Source: CAZYAK01 sp964645935 (lineage in GTDB: Bacteria; Patescibacteriota; Gracilibacteria; Peribacterales; Peribacteraceae). Taken from it: DNA of 13,405 nucleotides. The notes below the pieces were generated by a model. The model saw only the letters and a program-made list of their open reading frames with translations. It had not been told where the DNA came from and made no database searches. A program made the translations under genes and the position numbers. The stretch lies in NCBI GenBank assembly GCA_964645935.1, contig CAZYAK010000039.1, forward strand, positions 1-13,405. Reading direction: 5' to 3'. Below are positions 1 through 5,330 of this stretch, in pieces (position 1 is the first letter of the stretch; each line of letters begins with the position of its first letter).

Positions 1-55
1 ATACACGGGAGGGTATGGGAATCCTCAGGTGTTGCACTTGGAGGTTGAACTCAAG

Positions 56-86
56 GCGACAAAGAAACGGGAAACCCTTGGTGGAG
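56..86 (+). repeat. Copy of dispersed CGACAAAGAAAYGGGA repeat
   Basis: The stretch GCGACAAAGAAACGGGAAAC followed by CCTTGGTGGAG closely matches units near the other end of the window: GCGACAAAGAAATGGGAG at 13380-13396, and minus-strand copies at about 13231-13263 and 13343-13383 that read ACAAAGAAATGGGAA then CTCTTCGCAG or ATCCTTGGCAG. It is therefore one copy of a short dispersed repeat that sits in gene-free DNA. The rest of 1-179 shows no convincing gene. A 68-codon open frame beginning at 29 runs through the repeat into the 3' end of folE on the other strand and resembles nothing I recognise. Confidence 0.55.
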
Positions 87-179
87 CCGGCCATGCGGAT
101 ACCAAGGCGGCCACCATGATCGCCACCCGCAGGTCGAAGACCATGCGGCTGGGTAAGAAAGACCGGCGAGAAGCTTGGC

Positions 180-725
180 TCAGCTTTTCCGGATCAACTC
201 CAAAAACTCCTGCCGCGTCCGCGCATCACTCTTAAAATTGCCCTTCACATGGCTGGTGATGGCTGCGGAGTGCTGCTTCTCCACGCCCCGCATCATCATG
301 CAGAGGTGATGGGCTTCGATGACCACGCCGATGCCCTTGGGGTGGAGGAGGTCGTCTAAGGCATCACAGATCTGCTGACCTAGCCGTTCCTGCACCTGCA
401 GGCGGCGCGCGTACAGGTCCACGATGCGGGCGATCTTGCTGAGCCCAATGATCGTCTCACCCGGAATGTACCCCACGTGGACTTTCCCGAAGAAGGGGAG
501 GAGGTGGTGCTCGCAGACCGAGTAGCACTCGATATCCTTCACGATGACCATGCCGTCGGTGTCCGCGGGCATGAGGGCGCCGTTGGCGACGGTTTTCGGG
601 TCCTGGTCGTATCCGGAGCTGAGGAACTTCCACATCTCCGCAGCTCGGGCCGGGGTCTTGCCTAGGCCCGGACGTGAGGGATCTTCGCCGATCTCCGTGA
701 GGAGCTGACGCCAGAGGTCCTCCAT
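180..725 (-). CDS. folE: GTP cyclohydrolase I (FolE)
   Basis: Cytosolic enzyme that converts GTP to 7,8-dihydroneopterin triphosphate, the first step of the pterin branch of folate synthesis. The 181-residue product is a normal length for the single-domain type. The family signature CEHHLLPFFG is at residues 71-80. Residues C71, H74 and C142 (in HLCMMMRG, 139-147) match the three zinc ligands of the E. coli enzyme. The segments GLSKIARIVDLYARRLQVQE (94-113) and the C-terminal HSAAITSHVKG region also match the family. The ATG overlaps the TAA of the upstream dsbA-like gene by one base (TAATG), so translational coupling is likely and the start is well fixed. No terminator is evident in the 179 bases downstream. 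All key residues are present, so the enzyme should be active. Confidence 0.97.
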   Translation of the reverse strand: MEDLWRQLLTEIGEDPSRPGLGKTPARAAEMWKFLSSGYDQDPKTVANGALMPADTDGMVIVKDIECYSVCEHHLLPFFGKVHVGYIPGETIIGLSKIARIVDLYARRLQVQERLGQQICDALDDLLHPKGIGVVIEAHHLCMMMRGVEKQHSAAITSHVKGNFKSDARTRQEFLELIRKS

Positions 726-1999
726 TATCTGCGGGCGCGGAAGGCCTGCAGCTTGGCGACGAACTCCTCTTCCGGTTGGGCGCCGTTGATCACGACGCTC
801 TCGCCGGTCTGTGTGTCCACGAGGAACGTGGTGGGCGTGCCGGAGACGCCGGCCGCCGTGCCGCCCTCGGCCTGGTCGGCGATGAGGTTCGTCACGCGGC
901 TGCCGATGAAGCAGTCCTGGAACGCCTGACGGGAGAGGCCCTGGGCCGCCGCGTGCGTGCCATACTGCCAGGGGGGGAAATGGCCGTCATCCATGCTGTC
1001 CGACTCGCCGCCGGCGTAGACGGCGTCGAACATGGCCCAGAAGGCCGGCTCACCGCCCTGCTGGTCCGCGCACTCCATGGCCTTGGCGGCCTGCTCGGAC
1101 TGCGGCTGGAACGACAGCGGGTAGTGGCGGTACACCCACTTCACGTCCGGCTGCGTCTGGAGGAGCTGGCGCATGGTCGCGTCCAGGCGGCGGCTGAAGG
1201 GATCGTGCGCGCCGCCGTACTCCACAAAGGCGTAGCGCGCGCCCTCCGGTCCGCGAGAGTGGTCATCGGAGCCCACGGGCGGTACGGGGGCCGTGGGGGC
1301 CTCGGGTGCCAGGGGGACCTCCGGGGCGATCTCTTCGGGCGTAGGCGTCCACGTGCCCTTGAGCATGGCGTCGATGACGGCCGTGAGGGTCTGGAGGGGC
1401 ACCGCGCCATGGACCGTCTCGATGCCACCCGTGCGGTTGTCCACGACGAAGGTAGTGGGGGTACCGCCCACGCCGGCTTCCTCGCCGCCGTTGTACGAGT
1501 CCATGATGCGACTGAGGTGCCGTTCGGAAACCATGCAGCGGCGGAAGTCCGCGGCGGGCACGCCCACGGAAGCCGCGAGGCGCGGGAGCTGCGCCTCGGT
1601 CAGGCTGCGTCCGGAATCGACGGACGTCATGCGGCGGAACACGAGACCATGGAATCGCCAGAAGGCGCGCTCCCCTCGGAGCTCGGCCACGCACTCCGCA
1701 GCCTCGGCGGCGGGGAGGGCCATAGCGTGGATGCCGGCCAGGGGGAACGGGCGGTACACCCAGTTTACCTGGCCTTTGTACCGGGCGACGAGCTGTTGCA
1801 TGGTGGGCTCGTGCCGCTTGCAGAAGGGGCACTGGAAGTCCGTGTACTCCACCAGCGTGATGCGCGCATCTGCCTTCCCGCGTACGTGGTCCGTCTTGGT
1901 GACGGCGGGCATCTCCGCGGCCAGAGCGCGGCCGGCGAGCAGGAGCAGTGCGGCGGTGGCGACGAGTGGCAGGGAGCGGTTCACGGCGGTGAGGCGCAT
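725..1999 (-). CDS. Secreted two-domain DsbA-like thioredoxin-fold protein
   Basis: The 424-residue product starts with a signal peptide (hydrophobic residues 10-22, likely cleavage after ALA near 28) and has two tandem DsbA-like thioredoxin-fold domains. Domain 1 (about 35-215) has EYTDFQCPFC, with the redox pair C57/C60, and the cis-proline loop GGTPTTF (P181). A proline-rich linker spans about 218-245. Domain 2 (about 250-420) keeps the GTPTTF loop (P389), but the CXXC position reads DPFS (266-269), so it cannot do disulfide exchange. It probably forms or isomerises disulfides in exported proteins, with domain 2 perhaps binding substrate or mediating pairing. It is the middle gene of a small-ORF/dsb/folE group. 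No Shine-Dalgarno precedes the ATG; the leader is C/T-rich. The domain calls are firm, but which Dsb activity (oxidase or isomerase) is not determined. Confidence 0.9.
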   Translation of the reverse strand: MRLTAVNRSLPLVATAALLLLAGRALAAEMPAVTKTDHVRGKADARITLVEYTDFQCPFCKRHEPTMQQLVARYKGQVNWVYRPFPLAGIHAMALPAAEAAECVAELRGERAFWRFHGLVFRRMTSVDSGRSLTEAQLPRLAASVGVPAADFRRCMVSERHLSRIMDSYNGGEEAGVGGTPTTFVVDNRTGGIETVHGAVPLQTLTAVIDAMLKGTWTPTPEEIAPEVPLAPEAPTAPVPPVGSDDHSRGPEGARYAFVEYGGAHDPFSRRLDATMRQLLQTQPDVKWVYRHYPLSFQPQSEQAAKAMECADQQGGEPAFWAMFDAVYAGGESDSMDDGHFPPWQYGTHAAAQGLSRQAFQDCFIGSRVTNLIADQAEGGTAAGVSGTPTTFLVDTQTGESVVINGAQPEEEFVAKLQAFRARR

Positions 2000-2041
2000 G
2001 CGGGAGGGGGAACAGCGTTCGAGTCTAGCATGGAATCCCGT

Positions 2042-2299
2042 TCACCAGGCGCCGCCGCCGCTGAGGTGCACGGTGTACATCAGGCGGATCCGCTCCTGGC
2101 GAAGAAGTTTGAGGATGTTCGCTTCCACCTCCGGGAGCTCATCGACGTCCACGTCGTAACCGTTCACGTTGAAGATGAGCATCGAAGCACCTTCACCGTT
2201 GGGCCCAGGATGCCGCTGGGCGTCCACGCTGACACCCGTCTGCTTGAGTTTGGGCTGGAGATAGTCGGCGATGCGGTTTACGTAGTAGGGGGACTTCAT
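2042..2299 (-). CDS. Small conserved-looking hypothetical protein, 85 aa
   Basis: I do not recognise this 85-residue protein. It has no signal peptide or membrane segment and a mixed alpha/beta composition. An acidic patch (YDVDVDELPEVEANI, about 48-62) is followed by a basic helix (LKLLRQERIRL), and the protein ends in HLSGGGAW. It reads as a small soluble cytosolic protein. Reasons to accept it as a gene are its position 42 bases ahead of the dsbA-like gene on the same strand, a plausible ATG after a T-rich AT-rich leader in otherwise GC-rich DNA, and a protein-like composition. The upstream gap to folK (2300-2397) probably holds the promoter of this three-gene group. No clear -35/-10 pair stands out there, although an AT-rich block with TATC and TATTTTTG lies at about 2305-2330. 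Confidence 0.65.
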   Translation of the reverse strand: MKSPYYVNRIADYLQPKLKQTGVSVDAQRHPGPNGEGASMLIFNVNGYDVDVDELPEVEANILKLLRQERIRLMYTVHLSGGGAW

Positions 2300-2397
2300 A
2301 AATGCTCAGAAAACAAAAATAGATATCGTGCAAATCTCGCGGCGCACGCGAGAATAGCCAAGGGTCCTTACGCAATCCAGTGAGATCCCTTCATCTC

Positions 2398-2919
2398 CTA
2401 GATCCGCATCCTCAAGCGCTCGATCCGCTGTCCCGCGACATCGGCTCTAAGCGCCTCCCATGTCTTCCTAAGCACCGGGTGGTGCCCGCCCGGCAGGATC
2501 TCCGTAAGGGGGTCCAGTACGAAGCGGCGCATGTGCAGGCGCGGGTGGGGGACGACGGTTCCGTCTACCGTCTCGCCCGCGACGGCGCGGTTCCATGCGG
2601 TGCGGTCCGGCAGCACGTCGTTCCCGGAGAGGAGCAGGTCGAGATCGATAGTCCGGGGGCCCCAGCGGAACGCAATATCCTTCTTCAAGGCGTGCTCGAT
2701 GGTACGGCAGGCCTCACGGATCTCCGTGACGGAATCGTTCGCGTCCAAGACGGCGACGGCGTTGAGGAAATCGTCCTGCTCCTCCATGCCCATGGCCGCG
2801 GTGCGATATATGGACGAGAAGCGGATACCCGGCCAGCGGGCGCGGAGCATCTCCGCCGCCGCGCGGAGGTTTCGTTCGGCATCAATATTGGAGCCCAGGG
2901 CGAGCGCGATGGTCGGCAT
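2398..2919 (-). CDS. folK: 6-hydroxymethyl-7,8-dihydropterin pyrophosphokinase (HPPK, FolK)
   Basis: Cytosolic kinase that transfers pyrophosphate from ATP to 6-hydroxymethyl-7,8-dihydropterin, just before dihydropteroate synthase in folate synthesis. The protein is 173 residues from the chosen ATG. Family motifs are ALALGSN at the N-terminus (5-11), FLNAVA (51-56), RWGPRTIDLDLLL (85-97) with the magnesium-binding aspartates D92 and D94, and PHPRLHMRRFVLDPL (124-138). An in-frame ATG 12 codons earlier (2955) exists, but it would overlap the upstream regulator, and HPPKs normally begin right at the beta strand before GSN, so 2919 is preferred. The start lies 4 bases after the stop of the TrmB-like gene, which indicates co-transcription. 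All catalytic features are intact. Confidence 0.96.
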   Translation of the reverse strand: MPTIALALGSNIDAERNLRAAAEMLRARWPGIRFSSIYRTAAMGMEEQDDFLNAVAVLDANDSVTEIREACRTIEHALKKDIAFRWGPRTIDLDLLLSGNDVLPDRTAWNRAVAGETVDGTVVPHPRLHMRRFVLDPLTEILPGGHHPVLRKTWEALRADVAGQRIERLRMRI

Positions 2920-2923
2920 GTGC

Positions 2924-3667
2924 TCAGTCTGGGACCGATTCCCACACGCGGTCAAAGATCGCCTTCTGCGTCGCGGCGAGGGACGCGGAGAAGATCTCGA
3001 TACCGGAGATCTGGTTCTCGCCGTACACGATCATCACAAGGCGGTCGGGCAGGATGATGCAATCCGACAGGAACGTGCACGAAGAGGGGAGCAGTTTGAT
3101 GCGGTGGCGCTGGGACGCGTGGGCGGCGCGGTAGACGTGGGCTTCGGGGCAATCCACGAGCATCTCGCGCACATCGCTCTTGCCTTTCTTGGCGAGGTTG
3201 GGGACGGCTTCCATGATGTGCGGCATGAAGGCGCCGATGGTGGCGGGGTTGAAGTATGCGCAGCACTCGTTCTCCCCGCTTACCGTGCCGTAGAGCTTGG
3301 TGACGGCGTCCTTGCCTTCGGCGAACTTCACCTTGGGCGTGATGCTCAGCGTGCTCTCCCGCGCCTTGAGTGCGGGCAGGTGCCGCTCGAAGAGTTCCAC
3401 GGTGTCCTTGGCCTTCTTCTCCTGCGCGCGCAGCACCTCACCGATCCCTTCCACGGGCACACTCTTGGCGTACCGGATACCCGAGCGCTCAAACTCTTCC
3501 ACCAGTCCGATCACGCGCAGGCGTTCCAGGATGAAGTACATCGTGGTGCGCGGGACGCCCACGTGCTTGGCGATGATGCTCACGGGTTGGGCGCCCAGCT
3601 CCAAGAGCTTCAGGAACGTCTGGGTCTCCTTGGAGGAGAGGCCGAGACCCGCGAAGAGCTGCTGCAT
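2924..3667 (-). CDS. TrmB-family transcriptional regulator
   Basis: The 247-residue protein has an N-terminal winged helix-turn-helix (about 5-75). It is recognisable by GLSSKETQTFLKLLELGAQP, then SIIAKHVGVPRTTMYFILERL as the recognition helix region, and the wing RSGIRYAKS. A charged, probably coiled-coil segment (about 76-105) follows. The C-terminal part resembles the sensor half of TrmB-like proteins, including FAEGKDAVTKLYGTVSG and the late DRLVMIVYGENQISGIEIF strand pair. TrmB-like regulators bind DNA as dimers and often sense sugars; the ligand here is unknown. It is transcribed away from the dioxygenase gene and just ahead of folK, so likely targets are its own promoter, the divergent dioxygenase and possibly folK. 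Candidate operators lie in 3668-3822. Confidence 0.85.
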   Translation of the reverse strand: MQQLFAGLGLSSKETQTFLKLLELGAQPVSIIAKHVGVPRTTMYFILERLRVIGLVEEFERSGIRYAKSVPVEGIGEVLRAQEKKAKDTVELFERHLPALKARESTLSITPKVKFAEGKDAVTKLYGTVSGENECCAYFNPATIGAFMPHIMEAVPNLAKKGKSDVREMLVDCPEAHVYRAAHASQRHRIKLLPSSCTFLSDCIILPDRLVMIVYGENQISGIEIFSASLAATQKAIFDRVWESVPD

Positions 3668-3673
3668 GGGAAT

Positions 3674-3702
3674 TTGACGATAATACTAAACAGTTGAATA
3701 AT
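3674..3702 (+). promoter_or_regulatory. Possible upstream sigma70-type promoter for the dioxygenase gene
   Basis: TTGACG (3674-3679) and AATAAT (3697-3702) are separated by 17 bases. Each matches the sigma70 consensus hexamer at 5 of 6 positions. Transcription from here would give a leader of roughly 115 bases for the gene at 3823. The site overlaps the direct repeats at 3680-3705 and lies just in front of the divergent regulator gene, so it could be repressed by that regulator. This is inference from hexamers alone. Confidence 0.4.
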
Positions 3703-3705
3703 ACT
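3680..3705. promoter_or_regulatory. Direct repeat ATAATACT x2, candidate operator
   Basis: The octamer ATAATACT occurs at 3680-3687 and again at 3698-3705. The 18-base period puts the copies on nearly opposite helical faces or 1.7 turns apart, and each copy is preceded by TTGA. It lies 13-38 bases upstream of the TrmB-like start codon, where its own -10 region should be (TATTAT on the minus strand). The placement fits an autoregulatory site, but no binding evidence exists. Confidence 0.35.
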
Positions 3706-3781
3706 TATTTGAGGCCAGTTGGCAAGCGGAAATGAACAAGCATTCGAGGTGCGTCCGGCTGGCTGGACAGCCCAATGGTAC

Positions 3782-3811
3782 TGTTGACAATATTGGACAA
3801 CATGGCATAAT
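3782..3811 (+). promoter_or_regulatory. Proximal promoter of the dioxygenase gene with overlapping inverted repeat
   Basis: A consensus -35 TTGACA (3784-3789) and a -10 CATAAT (3806-3811, 5 of 6) have a 16-base spacer. The predicted transcription start, about 7 bases beyond the -10, falls at roughly 3818. That is only about 5 bases before the ATG at 3823, so the mRNA would be nearly leaderless; no Shine-Dalgarno is visible. The inverted repeat TGTTG (3782-3786) / CAACA (3798-3802) with 11 bases between covers the -35 and most of the spacer, and a smaller palindrome CAATATTG sits inside it. This is a natural position for a repressor operator. Confidence 0.6.
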
Positions 3812-3822
3812 TTCTGGCCACT

Positions 3823-4878
3823 ATGCCCCGCTCTTCCACCGAAACGGGTTCCAATTTTCGTCTGGAGCAGACGCTCGTTGCGGATGTGCCGTCGAAGCGG
3901 GGGGCGGACCAGATGGTGCGGATGCTGAAAGTGGCGGGCTCCAACGCTGCCGGGTTCTTGGCGTTCTCCAATGAAGTAGCGCAAGACAGCCCTCCGGATC
4001 GGTACGAACTTGCCTACCGTCGTGCCGCGTTCCTGGCCAGCCAAGAGCCGGGCGTGATGATGGGCAAGGATCGTGTGGAGGACCTGACGGGCCATCTGTA
4101 CGCACTGTGTATAAAGCAGCCGGAAGAGATCGAGCGACACGTCACCGTGCTCAGCAGGGAGGCCAATGCGCGCTACACGGAGATCGTCCCGCTCCGGTAC
4201 TGGCAGACGGCTACTGTTCATGCCACCGTGCACGCCGGCGGCGAGGTACGCTTGTGCCGTGTAGCGACGGAGCCCTATGTCCAGACGGGCGGGCTGCGCC
4301 AGCTGCCGCGCGTGTTCCAAGAGCTGCCGGAGGACTACACGGAAGACCCGCGCTTCCTGAGCGTACTGGAGACGCTCGTACGCTTGGTGCACACCACGGC
4401 CGGGGCCGTCGAGTACGTGCTCAAGCCTCATCTCATGACCACGCGCTCCACTGCGCAGCAGGTGTTTACACTGTGGGATGACCCGCGTAAGACCGAGGAC
4501 AGCTGTCACCAGGATGGCACGTATGGGGTGCTGTCTGCGCTCGTCATGGAGCGCCAACACGCAGAGGGCGCAGAGAGCCGTGTGTATGTGGAGGATCCGG
4601 GGATACCCCGCGGCCTGCGCCCCGTGCTCCGGCATGAGCTGCAGCCGGGTGAGGGGATTTTCCATCGCGACCAGGCCGAGGACCCCATCACTGGCGAACC
4701 CGGAACCGTGTGGCACGGCATCACGCCGCTGCAAGTGAGGACTGGCAGCATGGAGGCTCGGCGCACGATACTCAGCGTGGATGTCGATCCCGTCGGTGAT
4801 TCCCTCGAGCGGTCTTCCTTGCCGCTGCCGGCCAGAGTTGAGCACGCCGATGCGCGCAATCAGGTGTCACGGGCGTGA
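3823..4878 (+). CDS. Fe(II)/2-oxoglutarate-dependent dioxygenase, BsmA/isoleucine-4-hydroxylase-like
   Basis: The C-terminal half of this 351-residue protein matches the 2OG-Fe(II) oxygenase family that includes bacterial L-isoleucine 4-hydroxylase and BsmA (2OG-Fe_Oxy_2). The metal site is H229-x-D231 in CHQDGTYG and H298 in TVWHGITPL. The RRTIL segment (R313/R314) lies where the basic residue binding the 2-oxoglutarate carboxylate is expected, and the segment EGAESRVYVED agrees with the family. About 220 residues precede the HxD, some of which should form the fold's first strands; the first roughly 110 show no family feature. It probably hydroxylates a free amino acid or small molecule in the cytosol; the substrate cannot be read from sequence. 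It is divergent from the TrmB-like regulator. Its TGA lies 3 bases from the folB stop on the other strand, over a small stem (4866-4879), and no strong terminator is seen. Confidence 0.8.
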   Translation: MPRSSTETGSNFRLEQTLVADVPSKRGADQMVRMLKVAGSNAAGFLAFSNEVAQDSPPDRYELAYRRAAFLASQEPGVMMGKDRVEDLTGHLYALCIKQPEEIERHVTVLSREANARYTEIVPLRYWQTATVHATVHAGGEVRLCRVATEPYVQTGGLRQLPRVFQELPEDYTEDPRFLSVLETLVRLVHTTAGAVEYVLKPHLMTTRSTAQQVFTLWDDPRKTEDSCHQDGTYGVLSALVMERQHAEGAESRVYVEDPGIPRGLRPVLRHELQPGEGIFHRDQAEDPITGEPGTVWHGITPLQVRTGSMEARRTILSVDVDPVGDSLERSSLPLPARVEHADARNQVSRA

Positions 4879-4881
4879 CTC

Positions 4882-5232
4882 TCAGCGAGCACGTGTGATC
4901 GTGAGCACGGCCTCTGTTCCGTCGGGGAAGGGGAATTTGTGCAACTCTACCGTGGTCTCCGTCACATCGGGGTGGGAGAGAGCAGTCTTCGCAATGTCCT
5001 CCGCCAGGCGCTCTAACGTGCGCCGCTCGGTCGCGGCGAGCGCGAGGATGTCCTCCCGCAGGCGCGCATAGTCCAGGGCGCCCTGTAGATCATCGCGCCC
5101 CCCCACGGAGCGGGCGTTCACGGGCACCGAGACCGTCACCAACACCCGCTGGGGTACCGCGCGCTCGGCGTCGGTGATGCCGAGACGCGTGGAGAGGAGG
5201 AGGCCGCGGAGCTGGAGGAGATCACCGGACAT
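4882..5232 (-). CDS. folB: Dihydroneopterin aldolase (FolB)
   Basis: Cytosolic enzyme that cleaves 7,8-dihydroneopterin to 6-hydroxymethyl-7,8-dihydropterin and glycolaldehyde, supplying the FolK substrate. The protein is 116 residues from the chosen ATG, the usual family size. Recognisable parts are LRGLLLSTRLGITDAER (8-24, with conserved E23), the strand VLVTVSV, LDYARLREDI (53-62), the helix TLERLAEDIA with E74, and HKFPF with the active-site lysine candidate K99. An alternative ATG four codons upstream (5244) is less typical of the family. It is the last gene of the long minus-strand series, but the strong hairpin at 5250-5330 separates it from secD, so it may be transcribed at a reduced level or from its own promoter. 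It is divergent in detail from characterised FolB but keeps the key residues. Confidence 0.88.
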   Translation of the reverse strand: MSGDLLQLRGLLLSTRLGITDAERAVPQRVLVTVSVPVNARSVGGRDDLQGALDYARLREDILALAATERRTLERLAEDIAKTALSHPDVTETTVELHKFPFPDGTEAVLTITRAR

Positions 5233-5249
5233 GCGCTGCGGCAAGCATC

Positions 5250-5330
5250 AAGCACCACATACCAAATAGCAAACACGCCGTCCCGGGTGGAGCAGCGTGT
5301 TTGCTATTTGGCGCTTGATTATTGGTGCTT
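5250..5330. terminator. Long perfect hairpin between secD and folB
   Basis: CCAAATAGCAAACACGC (5262-5278) and its exact complement GCGTGTTTGCTATTTGG (5295-5311) form a 17-bp perfect stem around a 16-base loop. An outer stem AAGCACCA (5250-5257) / TGGTGCTT (5323-5330) adds 8 bp across an asymmetric internal loop. The right outer arm is the last codons of secD including its stop. No U-run follows on either strand, so it is not a textbook intrinsic terminator. It could be a terminator, an mRNA 3'-end stabiliser for secD, or an attenuator ahead of folB. Confidence 0.55.

Noticed and set aside
29..235. 68-codon plus-strand frame at the window start
   Set aside because: It overlaps the folE 3' end, runs through the dispersed repeat and shows no family resemblance.
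776..2383. 535-codon plus-strand open frame opposite the dsbA-like gene
   Set aside because: Antisense to a gene with clear domains; composition (His, Gly, Arg, Val rich) is typical of a shadow frame in GC-rich DNA.
3610..4845. 411-codon minus-strand open frame opposite the dioxygenase
   Set aside because: It spans the regulator start, the divergent promoters and the dioxygenase; the plus-strand frame carries the HxD...H motif.
180..5232. Alternative genetic code with TGA as glycine
   Set aside because: TGA ends folE, the TrmB-like gene, the dioxygenase and folB at the expected family lengths.
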